A program made the translations under genes and the position numbers. Source: JAJEEA01 sp965116765 (GTDB lineage Bacteria > Acidobacteriota > Vicinamibacteria > Vicinamibacterales > UBA8438). Taken from it: 64,000 nucleotides of DNA. The notes beneath the pieces are model-generated. The model was not told where the DNA came from. It saw nothing but the letters and a program-made list of their open reading frames with translations, and searched no databases. The stretch is taken from NCBI GenBank assembly GCA_965116765.1, contig OZ220718.1, positions 2,046,001 through 2,110,000 of the forward strand, in the 5' to 3' direction. Below, one piece after another: positions 34,511 through 43,540 of this stretch (positions are counted from its first letter, which is position 1; each line of letters opens with the position of its first letter).

Positions 34511-34843
34511 CGGCTCCTCGGGCCGCGCCCGCCCGCAACTCCAGCACTCGGTGAACTGCGCCTCCACCGTCTCGCCGCACCGGCAGCGCCACGTCTCCGT
34601 CTCGCCGGCCGCGGCCGGACCGCTGCCGAACTCGGCCGCCAGCTCGCGGGCCCGCGCCAGCCGGTCGTCGTCGAGCACCCAGACCGACGGGCGGGTCTCC
34701 ATCCGGAACAGGCCGCCTCCCTGAAGCGGCACGAAGTCGTCGCCGCGCACCACCGCCTCGATGGCCTCCTGCGCGAGGAGGTCCTTGAGCATGTGCGCGT
34801 CCACCGCGTTCGCGGCCACGTAGATCCGCTTCAGGGTCGACAT
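34508..34843 (-). CDS. DUF2007 putative signal-transducing protein with zinc ribbon
   Basis: This 111-residue protein has the DUF2007 domain (KRIYVAANAVDAHMLKDLLA, then VWVLDDDRLARARELAAEF), a ferredoxin-like fold related to ACT/PII-type ligand domains. A C-terminal zinc ribbon follows (CRCGE and CWSCG). Its ATG overlaps the enolase gene end by 13 bases, so it is translationally coupled to enolase. The link with enolase suggests an accessory or regulatory role but is not proven. Confidence 0.8.
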   Translation of the reverse strand: MSTLKRIYVAANAVDAHMLKDLLAQEAIEAVVRGDDFVPLQGGGLFRMETRPSVWVLDDDRLARARELAAEFGSGPAAAGETETWRCRCGETVEAQFTECWSCGRARPEEP

Positions 34844-36126
34844 GCGATGCGCGTCTGGCGGAAGCCGCCGAGCCCCGCGAAGACGGCGCGGTCGCCCAGG
34901 TCGTGCTCGATGCGCAGCAGGCGGTTGAACTTGGCGGTCCGCTCGCCGCGGCACCCCGAGCCGGTCTTGATGTGGCCGCAGCCGGTGGCGACCGCGAGGT
35001 CCGCGATGAACGTGTCCTCGGTCTCGCCCGAGCGGTGGGACACGTAGGCGCCGTAGCCGTGCCGTTGCGCGAGGCGGACGGTCTCGAGGGTCTCCGACAC
35101 CGTCCCGATCTGGTTCAGCTTGATCAGGATCGAGTTGCCGACGCCGCGTTCGATGGCCTGCTGCAGGATCGCGGGGTTGGTGCAGAAGGCGTCGTCGCCG
35201 ACCAGCTCGATGCGGTCGCCGAGGGCGCGGGTGAGGTCGGCCCACCCGTCCCAGTCGTTCTCGGCGAGGGCGTCCTCGATGAGGACGATGGGGTGGCGGT
35301 CGATCCAACCCCGCCAGAGCTCGATCATCTCCGACGTGGTGAGGGCCGCCCCGTCCGACTTGAACGCGACGTAGCGGCCGCCCCGCCACATCTCGCTCGT
35401 CGCGGGGTCGAGGGCCAGCGCGATGTCCGCCCCGGGGCGGTAGCCGGCCCGCTCGATGGCCTCGAGGATGAGCGCCACCGCCTCCTCGTTGCTCGCGAGG
35501 TCGGGCGCGAAGCCGCCCTCGTCGCCGATGCCCGTCGACTTGCCCCGCGCCTTGAGCAGCCCCCGCAGGGCGTGGAAGGTCTCGACGCCCATCCGGAGGG
35601 CCTCGGCGAACGACGGCGCATTGTGGGGGGCGATCTTGAACTCCTGGAAGTCGACGGTGTTGTCGGCGTGGCGCCCGCCGTTGATGACGTTGAGGCACGG
35701 GACCGGCAGCGTCGCCGCCTCGGCGCCGCCGAGATGCCGGTACAAGGGCACGCCGGACGACGACGCCGCCGCGCGCGCCGCCGCCATCGAGACGCCGAGG
35801 ATGGCGTTGGCGCCGAGCCTCGCCTTGTTGGGGGTGCCGTCGAGCGCGATCAGCCGATCGTCCAGCCCCCGCTGGTCGGCCGCGTCATGGCCGACGAGCG
35901 CGCCCGCGATCTCGCCGTTGACGCCGGCCACCGCCCCCCGCACGCCCTTGCCGCCGTAGCGCGGCCCGCCGTCCCGCAGCTCGGCCGCCTCGCGCTCGCC
36001 CGTCGACGCGCCGGAGGGCACGCGCGCCTCCGCCACCGTCCCGTCGTCGAGATGGACGCGGGCCTCCACCGTGGGATTGCCGCGCGAGTCCAGCACCTCC
36101 AGGGCGTCGATCTTCCGTATCTTCAT
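34831..36126 (-). CDS. eno: Enolase
   Basis: This 431-residue glycolytic enzyme interconverts 2-phosphoglycerate and phosphoenolpyruvate. Magnesium and substrate motifs are clear: VPSGASTGE near residue 40, then FKIAPHNAP in the position of the VGAP-like segment. GDEGGFAPDL holds the catalytic Glu and LIKLNQIGT the catalytic Lys. The C-terminal SHRSGETEDTFIADLAVA and SGCRGERTAKFN match with the usual Arg. The length is standard. A dispersed element (copy F) in the same orientation lies in the leader. The start ATG 36126 has GGAG and GGAAG nearby. Confidence 0.96.
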   Translation of the reverse strand: MKIRKIDALEVLDSRGNPTVEARVHLDDGTVAEARVPSGASTGEREAAELRDGGPRYGGKGVRGAVAGVNGEIAGALVGHDAADQRGLDDRLIALDGTPNKARLGANAILGVSMAAARAAASSSGVPLYRHLGGAEAATLPVPCLNVINGGRHADNTVDFQEFKIAPHNAPSFAEALRMGVETFHALRGLLKARGKSTGIGDEGGFAPDLASNEEAVALILEAIERAGYRPGADIALALDPATSEMWRGGRYVAFKSDGAALTTSEMIELWRGWIDRHPIVLIEDALAENDWDGWADLTRALGDRIELVGDDAFCTNPAILQQAIERGVGNSILIKLNQIGTVSETLETVRLAQRHGYGAYVSHRSGETEDTFIADLAVATGCGHIKTGSGCRGERTAKFNRLLRIEHDLGDRAVFAGLGGFRQTRIACRP

Positions 36127-36176
36127 GCGCTTCCGTCTCCGGCGGAGTCGTCGCGTCCTCGACGCCGTCGGCGGCT

Positions 36177-36262
36177 GAACCCGCCCATCGTCGCCAGCAG
36201 CTCCGCTTGGGCGCCCAGCCAACCCGCCAAGAATCCGCACCGTTCCGCGGCGCAGACTCCCG
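36177..36262 (-). repeat. Dispersed palindromic element, copy F
   Basis: On the minus strand helix 1 is CGGGAGTCTGC with GCGGATTCTTG: 11 pairs, four of them G-U. Helix 2 is GCCCA with TGGGC. The copy would be transcribed in the sense direction within the leader of eno, ending about 50 bases before its ATG. Confidence 0.82.
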
Positions 36263-36417
36263 GGGCGCCGCGGGACCTTCCACCCCTCTGCGCCGCCGGC
36301 TCCGGCCGCGACCCCGGAACCGGGGACACCGACCCGCACCCCGCGCCGGCGCGGCGATCCGGGGCGGCCCGGGGCGCCGGCACGCATGGCCGCGGGGCGG
36401 CCCCGGCCGCGAACGGG

Positions 36418-37632
36418 TCACGCATGTTCACGGGCGAGGGCGTCGTTCAGGGTGCAGCCGATGCCGGGACCGTCCGGCACCTGCAGGATTCCGTTCTCGA
36501 AGCGTTCGGGGGGGTCGACGAGGTCGCCGCGCCACGGCGCCTCGTTCCACTGGTACTCGAGGATGTCGAAGTTGGGCAGCCAGGCGCAGACCTGCGCCGA
36601 GGCCATCGTGCTCACCGGGCCGCTCGGGTTGTGCGGCGAGACGAGCACGCCGTCGAGCTCGGCCACGGTCGCGATCTTCCCGAGCTCGGTGATGCCCCCG
36701 CAGTGCTTGACGTCGGGCATGATGATGTCGACGGCGCGCTCGCGGCACAGGGGTGCGAAGCCCTCGATGCCGAAGAGGAACTCGCCGCCCGCCATCGTCT
36801 GGCGGATGCCGTCCTTGATCGCCCTCGTGGACTCGAGGTCGGTCGGGGGCACCGGCTCCTCGTACCACGACAGCGCCTGCGGCTCGAGCCGCCGCGCCAC
36901 CTCGACGGCGAGGGGCACGTCGAAGAAGCTGTGGACGTCGATCTTCAGGTCGACGTCGGGACCGATGGCCGCCCGCATCTCCTCGATGCACGCGATGCCC
37001 AGCTCGGTCGCCGCCTCAACGTCGCCGGCCGGCCCGTCGAGGGGCGGGAACCCGTCGAAGGGCGCCGCCTTGATGGCGCCGAACCCGTCGGCGACGGCCT
37101 GCCGCGCGTTCGCCGCGAACCCCGCCGGCGACCGGTCGGCGGTGGCGCGGTTGATGTTGGCGTAGGCGGGCAGCTCGCGCCGCACCGCCCCGCCCGCGAG
37201 CTCGTGGACCGACGCCCCGAGGGCCTTGCCGACGAGGTCCCACTGCGCCTGCTCGAGAGCGCTGAACGCGGTGGCCGGCACCCGCCCCCCGCCGGCGGCG
37301 GCCCGCCCGCGCTGGCGGTAGCCCTCGATCTCGAACGGCGACCGGTCCCTGACGAGGTCGAAGAACGGCGCCATCTCCGGGAACCCGGTCCGACGCCCCA
37401 TCGAGGCCTCTCCCAGCCCGGTGATCCCGTCGTTGGTCGCGAGCCGCACGAAGATCCAGTTCGTGCGCCCGGTGACCCGGACGACGATCAGCTCCATGCC
37501 GGTGATGCGAAGCCGCCGCTCCGCCTGCCCGAGCGGCAGGGCGGCAACCGGGGACGCGGCGTGCGGCAGGGCGGCAGCCGCGGCGCACGCAGGAAGGGCA
37601 CCGAGGAACGCGCGGCGAGTGGGTTGCAGCAT
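36418..37632 (-). CDS. Exported enolase-superfamily dehydratase (mandelate racemase/galactonate dehydratase-like)
   Basis: This 404-residue protein starts with a twin-arginine-type signal (TRRAFLGALPACAAAAAL). A mandelate racemase/MLE fold follows. The metal ligands are visible as Asp in LKIDVHSF, Glu in YEEPVPP and Glu in AGGEFLFG. A catalytic His sits in LVSPHNPSGP, as in galactonate/gluconate dehydratases. Export of a folded enzyme via Tat would place sugar-acid dehydration in the periplasm, next to the PQQ dehydrogenases and lactonase that generate aldonic acids. The substrate is inferred, not shown. The Shine-Dalgarno site is weak. Confidence 0.85.
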   Translation of the reverse strand: MLQPTRRAFLGALPACAAAAALPHAASPVAALPLGQAERRLRITGMELIVVRVTGRTNWIFVRLATNDGITGLGEASMGRRTGFPEMAPFFDLVRDRSPFEIEGYRQRGRAAAGGGRVPATAFSALEQAQWDLVGKALGASVHELAGGAVRRELPAYANINRATADRSPAGFAANARQAVADGFGAIKAAPFDGFPPLDGPAGDVEAATELGIACIEEMRAAIGPDVDLKIDVHSFFDVPLAVEVARRLEPQALSWYEEPVPPTDLESTRAIKDGIRQTMAGGEFLFGIEGFAPLCRERAVDIIMPDVKHCGGITELGKIATVAELDGVLVSPHNPSGPVSTMASAQVCAWLPNFDILEYQWNEAPWRGDLVDPPERFENGILQVPDGPGIGCTLNDALAREHA

Positions 37633-37828
37633 ACGGCGCCATTCTACACCGGAGCCCCGGCGCGGTTCGGCTCCGCCCCGTCTGCGCACCGGGGTCGAGA
37701 GAGTGAAGCCGGCAGGCGACGGTACGCTAAGCTAGAACGTACGCAAAAAACGCGCACACGGGAGCCACCGGACTCGCAATCGCTGCAGTCTCCGGAGAAA
37801 CAAGAGACTGCCGACGGACAGAACATAC

Positions 37829-39574
37829 ATGACCTGTTTGCAGAACACCCACGGTCTGACGCCACGCTCTCGGCCGCCGCGCCGCCGCCCACCCGTCGCT
37901 GCCGTCACGATCCTCCTCCTGCTCGGCTGCCTGCCGGCCGCCGCACAGCCCGGCGATCTCCGGACCGTGGCCGCCGTGGACGCGTCGACCCTGCGCGAGT
38001 GGGACAACGTCGTCGAGCGGGAGGTCCGCGCCGGCGGCCTGCGCCGCTACGAGACGCGGCCGAACCTCTACCTGCCGGACCGGCGGAGCGAGCGGTTCGC
38101 CCAGTACCACGAGGGGGTCCCGGTCTACGGCGCCGACCTGATCCGCCAGACCGAGGCCGGGCTCACCACCGCCATTCTCGGCACCCTGTTCACCGGCGTC
38201 GACGTAGAGACGACCCCGGGCCTGACGTCTTCCGAGGCGCGCGCGGCGTTCGACGCGATGTCCGCGCCGCCGTTCGGGTTGGTCGGGGAACCCGGCCTGT
38301 GGGTGCTGCCCCTCGGCGAGGGCGAGTACACGCTCGCCTGGCGGGGCACCCTGTCGAGCTTCCGCGACGTGTTCATCGACGCCGGCACCGGCGAGACCCT
38401 GTTCGAGGTCAGCCGCGTCCGCCGGCAGGCGGTCGGCCTCGGCACCGGCGTGCTCGGCGATCAGCGCAAGATGGCCACCGAGTCCATCGGGGGGACGTTC
38501 AGGACGCGCGACCCCCTCCGGCCCGCGGTCATCGGGACCTACGACCTGGAGAACGACGAGACCCGGTTCCTGAACACCATGCTCGCCATGTTCAACGGCG
38601 CGCCGCCGCCTCTCTCGGCCCTCGCCGCCGATGCCGACAACATGTGGGAGGACGGCGTTGTCGTCGACGTCCACCCCGGGGTGGGGTGGTCGTACGATTA
38701 CCTGGCCACCCGGCTCGGCTGGGCCGGCATCGACGGCCGAGACGGCGACATCACCGCGTTCGTACACCCCGTGAATCCGGCCAGGGTCCTCGCCGGGGTC
38801 GAGCCGTGCTTCGAGAACGCCACCGACCCGTTCGAGGAGTGCAGCCAGTACTTCCTCTTCCTGCTCGCGATCGACAACGCCCTGTACTTCACGCCCTTCC
38901 CGGGCGCGGACACGACCGGCTTGATGGTGTTCGGCGAGCCGTTCATGCTGCCCCGGCCCCTCACCACCCTGGACGTCATCGCCCACGAGATGGCTCACGG
39001 CGTGACCCACTTCACGGCCGGGCTGACGTACCCGCCGCCGCCCCGCCCCAACGAGCCCGGCGCCCTCGACGAGGCGTTCTCCGACATCATCGCCGTCGCC
39101 ACCGAGTTCCACGTCGAGGAGCCCGGCCGGGGACCCCTGCGCGCGGACTACCTGATCGGCGAGGACATCGGGTTCCCAATCCGCTCCCTGCGCGACCCCC
39201 AGGGGCTGCAGAACCCGATCACCGGCCCCTACCCCGATCACTACGACGACCGGTACCTCGGACCGCTGGACCAGGGCGGCGTCCACATCAACGCCACGAT
39301 CCTCGGGCACGCCTATTTTCTCGCCGTCGAGGGCGGCACCAACCGCACGTCCGGGCTCGGCGTCACCGGGGTCGGCCAAGAGAACCGCCTCGACATCGAG
39401 CGCACCTTCTTCAACGCCTGGGTCAACCTGGTGCCGTCGTTCGCCGACCACGCCATCGTCCGGGAGAGCCTGATACGGTCGGCCACCGACCTCTTCGGGG
39501 CGGACGCCGCCGCCACCCGGGCCATGCGGGAGGCCCTCGACGCAGTCGGGATTCCCCGCGCCTCCGGCCGATAG
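37829..39574 (+). CDS. Secreted M4-family (thermolysin-like) metalloprotease
   Basis: This 581-residue prepropeptide has a signal peptide (TILLLLGCLPAAAQ). A FTP/PepSY-like propeptide spans about residues 40-200 (FAQYHEGVPVYGADLIRQTE). The catalytic domain has HEMAH (386-390), the third zinc ligand Glu in GALDEAFSDI and the transition-state His in QGGVHINATILGHAY. It should be autoprocessed and act on extracellular proteins. Cysteines in EPCFENATDPFEECSQ suggest a disulfide. No C-terminal secretion or cell-wall domain is seen. Confidence 0.92.
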   Translation: MTCLQNTHGLTPRSRPPRRRPPVAAVTILLLLGCLPAAAQPGDLRTVAAVDASTLREWDNVVEREVRAGGLRRYETRPNLYLPDRRSERFAQYHEGVPVYGADLIRQTEAGLTTAILGTLFTGVDVETTPGLTSSEARAAFDAMSAPPFGLVGEPGLWVLPLGEGEYTLAWRGTLSSFRDVFIDAGTGETLFEVSRVRRQAVGLGTGVLGDQRKMATESIGGTFRTRDPLRPAVIGTYDLENDETRFLNTMLAMFNGAPPPLSALAADADNMWEDGVVVDVHPGVGWSYDYLATRLGWAGIDGRDGDITAFVHPVNPARVLAGVEPCFENATDPFEECSQYFLFLLAIDNALYFTPFPGADTTGLMVFGEPFMLPRPLTTLDVIAHEMAHGVTHFTAGLTYPPPPRPNEPGALDEAFSDIIAVATEFHVEEPGRGPLRADYLIGEDIGFPIRSLRDPQGLQNPITGPYPDHYDDRYLGPLDQGGVHINATILGHAYFLAVEGGTNRTSGLGVTGVGQENRLDIERTFFNAWVNLVPSFADHAIVRESLIRSATDLFGADAAATRAMREALDAVGIPRASGR

Positions 39575-39615
39575 CCCACGTTAGACCATAGTCGCCGAGA
39601 TTCTGGAGACCGCCA

Positions 39616-40482
39616 ATGACGCCGCGCCCGCATGCCCCCTTCCGTTCCTCCGCTCCCAACCGCGCTTCCGCTGCGCCGCTCGACGGCAGGCCGGCCCCCC
39701 GAGGGGAAGCGGGAGCCCGACGTGAGGCCGAAGGCCACCGTCGGCCCGCGACCGCGGGGTTCATCGCCGCCGCGCTCGGCGGGGCGCTCCTCATGCCCGT
39801 GACGGCCGCCGCCCAGACCGGGGGCTGGGTCGGCTTCAACGGCGCGACCCAGGCCACCGCCACCACCTTCACCGACAACGTGGGGTTCATCGAGTTCCAC
39901 GAGGACGCCGACTTCGATGCCGACTACGCCGTCGGCACCGGTGCGGTCTTCGACGGCGGGGCCGGCATTCGGCTCGCGAGCGGCTTCGGCTTCGGCGTCG
40001 CCGTCAGCCGCTTCGAGCGGCTCGACCCGGTGTCGCTGGACGCGCGCATCCCGCACCCGTTCTTCTTCGACCGGCCTCGTTCGCTGACCGGCAGCGAGGC
40101 CGACCTGACGCGGCTGGAGACCGCGGTGCACGTGGAGGTCCGCTGGTTCGAATCGGTGAGCGACACCGTCGAGCTGGCCGTGTTCGGCGGCCCCTCGCTG
40201 TTCAACGTCCGCCAGGACCTGGTGACCGCCATCGGCTACGACCACGCCTATCCCTACGACCAGGCCAGCCTCGCGTCGGCGACCACGGAGGCGGCGTCCG
40301 CGTCGGCCATCGGCTTCCACGCCGGCGCCGACATCGGGTTCTTCTTCTCGGAAACGGTCGGGCTGGGCGCCCTCATCCGCTACTCGGGGGGATCGGTCGA
40401 CCTGCCGGGCGAAGGCGAGGGCATGGTCCCGATCGATACCGGGGGCTTCCACATCGGCGGCGGACTCCGGCTCAGGTTCTAG
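39616..40482 (+). CDS. Small outer-membrane beta-barrel protein
   Basis: This 288-residue protein has a long n-region and a signal core (FIAAALGGALLMPVTAAAQ). Alternating amphipathic strands follow, ending GGFHIGGGLRLRF with the terminal Phe used by the BAM machinery. It matches the outer membrane protein beta-barrel fold (OmpA-like/OmpW-like size). It lies 41 bases after the M4 protease gene and may be co-expressed. GGAG precedes ATG 39616. The function is unknown. Confidence 0.78.
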   Translation: MTPRPHAPFRSSAPNRASAAPLDGRPAPRGEAGARREAEGHRRPATAGFIAAALGGALLMPVTAAAQTGGWVGFNGATQATATTFTDNVGFIEFHEDADFDADYAVGTGAVFDGGAGIRLASGFGFGVAVSRFERLDPVSLDARIPHPFFFDRPRSLTGSEADLTRLETAVHVEVRWFESVSDTVELAVFGGPSLFNVRQDLVTAIGYDHAYPYDQASLASATTEAASASAIGFHAGADIGFFFSETVGLGALIRYSGGSVDLPGEGEGMVPIDTGGFHIGGGLRLRF

Positions 40483-40525
40483 CCCCCCCCGGGGCGCGGG
40501 CTCGCGGCGGCGCTCCGGCGACCCC

Positions 40526-42157
40526 TCAGGGCGCGCGGACCTCGACGTCGAGCTCGGCCCCGAACAGCATCGTCCGGTCGCGGTCGCGGGCCGCCCAGCG
40601 GAGCAGCACCGCCGGGTCGGGCTCGACGACACCCTCGAACGAGAGCACGTCGTTGGTCGTCACGCGGATCGGCTGCAGGAAGTCGAACTGCTCGGGTGAG
40701 AGGAGCAGGGTGTAGCGGCGGACGCCGCGCGTGGCCACCAGGATCTCGTTGCCGTTGCGGGCCAGCTGCACGCGACCGGCCGGGTCGGACCGGGGGAACG
40801 CGGTCCGCGCCGGCCCCGCGGGGACGTCGTCGGGGGGCGTGAGGACGAAGGCGAGGCGTTCGCCCTCGCGCTCGACCTCGACGTCGAGCCCGGGGCCGTC
40901 CCGGGGCGCCTGCACCGCCTCGCGCAGATCGTCGACCGTCGCCACCGTCCTGCCGTTGACGCCGACGAGCACGTCGCCCGCGCGGACCCCGGCGGCCTCG
41001 GCAATCGACCCCGCCACGACGTCGATCAGCAGGATGCCGCCGCCCTCCAGCAGGCCGAGCTGGTTGAAGCCGATCGGCACGCTGGGCGGCGTCGAGGCGA
41101 TCTCGTTGAAGTCGTCGAAGTCGCTCTCGCCCTCCACCCCGCCCAGCTCGGTGATGACGAGCCAGTGCGCGCGGTTGAACCGGTCGGCCGACTCCGTCTC
41201 CCAGACGAGACGGTCGGGCAACGGGCGTCGGGTCTGGGCGACGATGAACGCGTCGACCCGCGGGCTCTCCTCGTCCCACCACTGCATGTTGTGGCCGGCC
41301 TCCGGCCGCGGCCGGAAGTCGACGTAGACCCCGGCGTTCACGAAGAGCTGCAGGAAGGGGACCACCGACGAGATCGGGTACAGCCGGTCCTGGCCGCCGT
41401 TGACGGCGAAGAACGGCTTGTTCCGCAGGTTGGTGACGTGCATCTGGCCGTCGGCGGCGGTCGAGGGGCTGGCGAGCACCGCCGGGTGCCCGTTGAACGA
41501 CACGAACCCGGCCCACGGCGTGGGGGCCTTGAACGCGTGGTAGAACGCCCCGGTCCCCCCGTCGGACACCCCCAGCAGGTGGACCTGGTTCTCGTCGACG
41601 TTGTAGGTCCGCTTGAGGTCGTTGACGACGCCGGCGAGGTTCTCGATCTGGCTCGCCTGCCACCACATGGTCTCGCGCCACGACTCGGGGAACAGGACGA
41701 TCGCGTCGTCGCGGGCGTAGCGCTCCTGGTTGCGCCACCACGCGGCCTCGTCGCGGCGCGGGCGGCTGACGCCGCCGTGCAGATAGACCCGCACCGGATA
41801 GCGCTGGGCAGGGTCGTACCCGGGCGGAATCCAGGCGATGGTCCGGTACTCGACGCCCTCGGGGTTCCGCCGGGTCAGGACCTGACGGCCGCGGGGCACG
41901 CCGGGGTCGTAGGCGCCGCCCGCCCGGACCAGGGGGAACAGCGACTCGATGCCGGGGTCGAGGGCGAGGACGCGCTCGACGGCCCCGTCGATCTCCTCGG
42001 GCGAGCCGGCAGCCCAGAAGTCCGCGACCGCCGGCGCGAGGTCCTGCGCGGAGAGCGGGGGGACCATCCCCCCCGCCGCCAACGCGAGGGCGGCTCCCAC
42101 GATCGAACGCCGCAACCACGGGGTTCGCCGACGCCGCGCCTCCATCGGTGATGACAC
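40526..42157 (-). CDS. Exported PHB-depolymerase-like esterase with PDZ domain
   Basis: This 543-residue exported alpha/beta hydrolase has the nucleophile elbow GVSDGG near residue 197 and an oxyanion region VRVYLHGG. A late His sits in PEAGHNMQWW. A PDZ domain (residues ~370-450) follows, with GSIAEAAGVRAGDVLVGVNG. Proteins of this build are annotated as esterases or dienelactone hydrolases; the PDZ domain would bind a protein C-terminus. GTG 42157 is preferred, because AGGAG lies six bases upstream. The first ATG (42145) is too far from that site. The signal peptide ends near LSAQ. Confidence 0.82.
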   Translation of the reverse strand: MSSPMEARRRRTPWLRRSIVGAALALAAGGMVPPLSAQDLAPAVADFWAAGSPEEIDGAVERVLALDPGIESLFPLVRAGGAYDPGVPRGRQVLTRRNPEGVEYRTIAWIPPGYDPAQRYPVRVYLHGGVSRPRRDEAAWWRNQERYARDDAIVLFPESWRETMWWQASQIENLAGVVNDLKRTYNVDENQVHLLGVSDGGTGAFYHAFKAPTPWAGFVSFNGHPAVLASPSTAADGQMHVTNLRNKPFFAVNGGQDRLYPISSVVPFLQLFVNAGVYVDFRPRPEAGHNMQWWDEESPRVDAFIVAQTRRPLPDRLVWETESADRFNRAHWLVITELGGVEGESDFDDFNEIASTPPSVPIGFNQLGLLEGGGILLIDVVAGSIAEAAGVRAGDVLVGVNGRTVATVDDLREAVQAPRDGPGLDVEVEREGERLAFVLTPPDDVPAGPARTAFPRSDPAGRVQLARNGNEILVATRGVRRYTLLLSPEQFDFLQPIRVTTNDVLSFEGVVEPDPAVLLRWAARDRDRTMLFGAELDVEVRAP

Positions 42158-42401
42158 TTGATGCTCCTGGGTTCTCCGCCGGTCGCCTGCCACGGGGCAT
42201 TCAGCCCCGGCAGACGCAGGCGGCGCGTCCCGGCGCGCGGACTCCGGCATTCGAGGGTTCCGGACACGGCTGGGAGGGCCGGCAGCCGGCCGGACCAGGC
42301 TCTCCCCCCGTGGCCGCGACCGTCTGCCGCGACCGTGACGGTCGTGGGAGAGGCCGGCCGGCCCCGGCGCTCTCCCACCGGCCGCTCAGCGGCGGGGTTC
42401 C

Positions 42402-43346
42402 CTACTGCCCGCCGGTGGTGGTCCCCGACCCGACCGCGGTCAGGCCGTTGGCGGCGAGGAAGCGCTGGATGGTCTCGAAGATGGCCACCGTCTCCTCGCG
42501 GTTGAAGCCGCCGTGCCCGCCGCCGGGCACGGTGTGGAGCTCGTTGGAGATGCCCGCCGCCTCGAGCTTCGCGTGCAGCTCGGTCGCGTGCTCGTAGGGC
42601 ACGACGCCGTCGGCGTCGCCGTGAATGGTCAGGACGGGGGGCAGCCCGGACCGCACGTAGGTCAGCGGCGACACGCGCTCGGCGACCTCGAACCGGTCGG
42701 ACATGCTGCCGAGCCAGGTCACCGCGTAGGTCTTCATGTTCGGCCCGTCGAGCAGGTCGCCGACGTCGGTGATGCCGTACCAGTTGATGATGGCGGCCAC
42801 CGAGAGCTCCTCCGCCCCCGGGCACTCGCGGTCGAGCCCGGCCGAGGCGGGGACCATGCCCGTGGTCAGGGCGAGGTGCCCGCCGGCGGAGTTGCCGGTG
42901 ACGACGATGCGCGACGCGTCGATGTTGTACTGCTCGGCGTTGCGGATGACCCAGCGCAGCGCACACAGGCAGTCCTCGACCGCGGCCGGGGCCAGCGACA
43001 CCTGGGCCAGCCGGTACTGCACGTTGACCACCGCCCAGCCCTTCTCGAGCCACGGGAGCAGGCGCAGGACGTTGGCCTCCTTCGAGCCGGCCCGCCAGCC
43101 GCCGCCGTGGATGTACATCAGCACCGGGGTCGGGCCCTCGGCGCCGCGCGGCAGGTAGAGGTCGACCTGGTTGTCCCGGTTGTTGGCGGTGTGGTAGGTG
43201 ACGTTCGGCACCACGCGGTAGGTGTTCGAGAGGTGCGACGCCCACGCCGCCGTCGAGTCGAGCTGCGCCTCGGCCGACGCCGGGGCGCCGAGCGCCGCCG
43301 CCACCGCCATCGCCACGATCGCCGCCGCCAGTCTTCGTGTCCTCAT
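42402..43346 (-). CDS. Exported alpha/beta hydrolase, lipase/esterase (HSL/BD-FAE type)
   Basis: This 314-residue exported esterase has the oxyanion motif HGGGW (about residue 82) and the nucleophile elbow GNSAGGH. Asp is in IHGDADGVVP and the catalytic His in PGGGHGGF. It is a prolyl-oligopeptidase-superfamily fold like bifunctional feruloyl/acetylxylan esterases and arylformamidases. The signal peptide ends SAEAQ. It follows the frameshifted penicillin acylase gene on the same strand. ATG 43346 has a GAGGGAC-type site upstream. Confidence 0.87.
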   Translation of the reverse strand: MRTRRLAAAIVAMAVAAALGAPASAEAQLDSTAAWASHLSNTYRVVPNVTYHTANNRDNQVDLYLPRGAEGPTPVLMYIHGGGWRAGSKEANVLRLLPWLEKGWAVVNVQYRLAQVSLAPAAVEDCLCALRWVIRNAEQYNIDASRIVVTGNSAGGHLALTTGMVPASAGLDRECPGAEELSVAAIINWYGITDVGDLLDGPNMKTYAVTWLGSMSDRFEVAERVSPLTYVRSGLPPVLTIHGDADGVVPYEHATELHAKLEAAGISNELHTVPGGGHGGFNREETVAIFETIQRFLAANGLTAVGSGTTTGGQ

Positions 43347-43540
43347 GGTGTCCCTCTCGCTTCGCTGCGGCGCTCCCTCGACCGCCGCCGGGTAACTGCG
43401 CCGGCCGACGCCGGCATGCGCTCTCCGTCTGTCTGCCGGTGGCCGTGCCACCGGCGCCGTACGGGAATCGTCGCCACGGGCTGCGATTCCACACGTCCGA
43501 ACTCCGATGGAGTCCCGTCCGCCCTGCGGACGCCGGTTTG

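Noticed and set aside
34903..39591. A 1562-codon open frame on the plus strand
   Set aside because: It runs antisense through enolase and the dehydratase and out of frame through the M4 protease. Its composition is that of a high-GC shadow frame, with no motifs.
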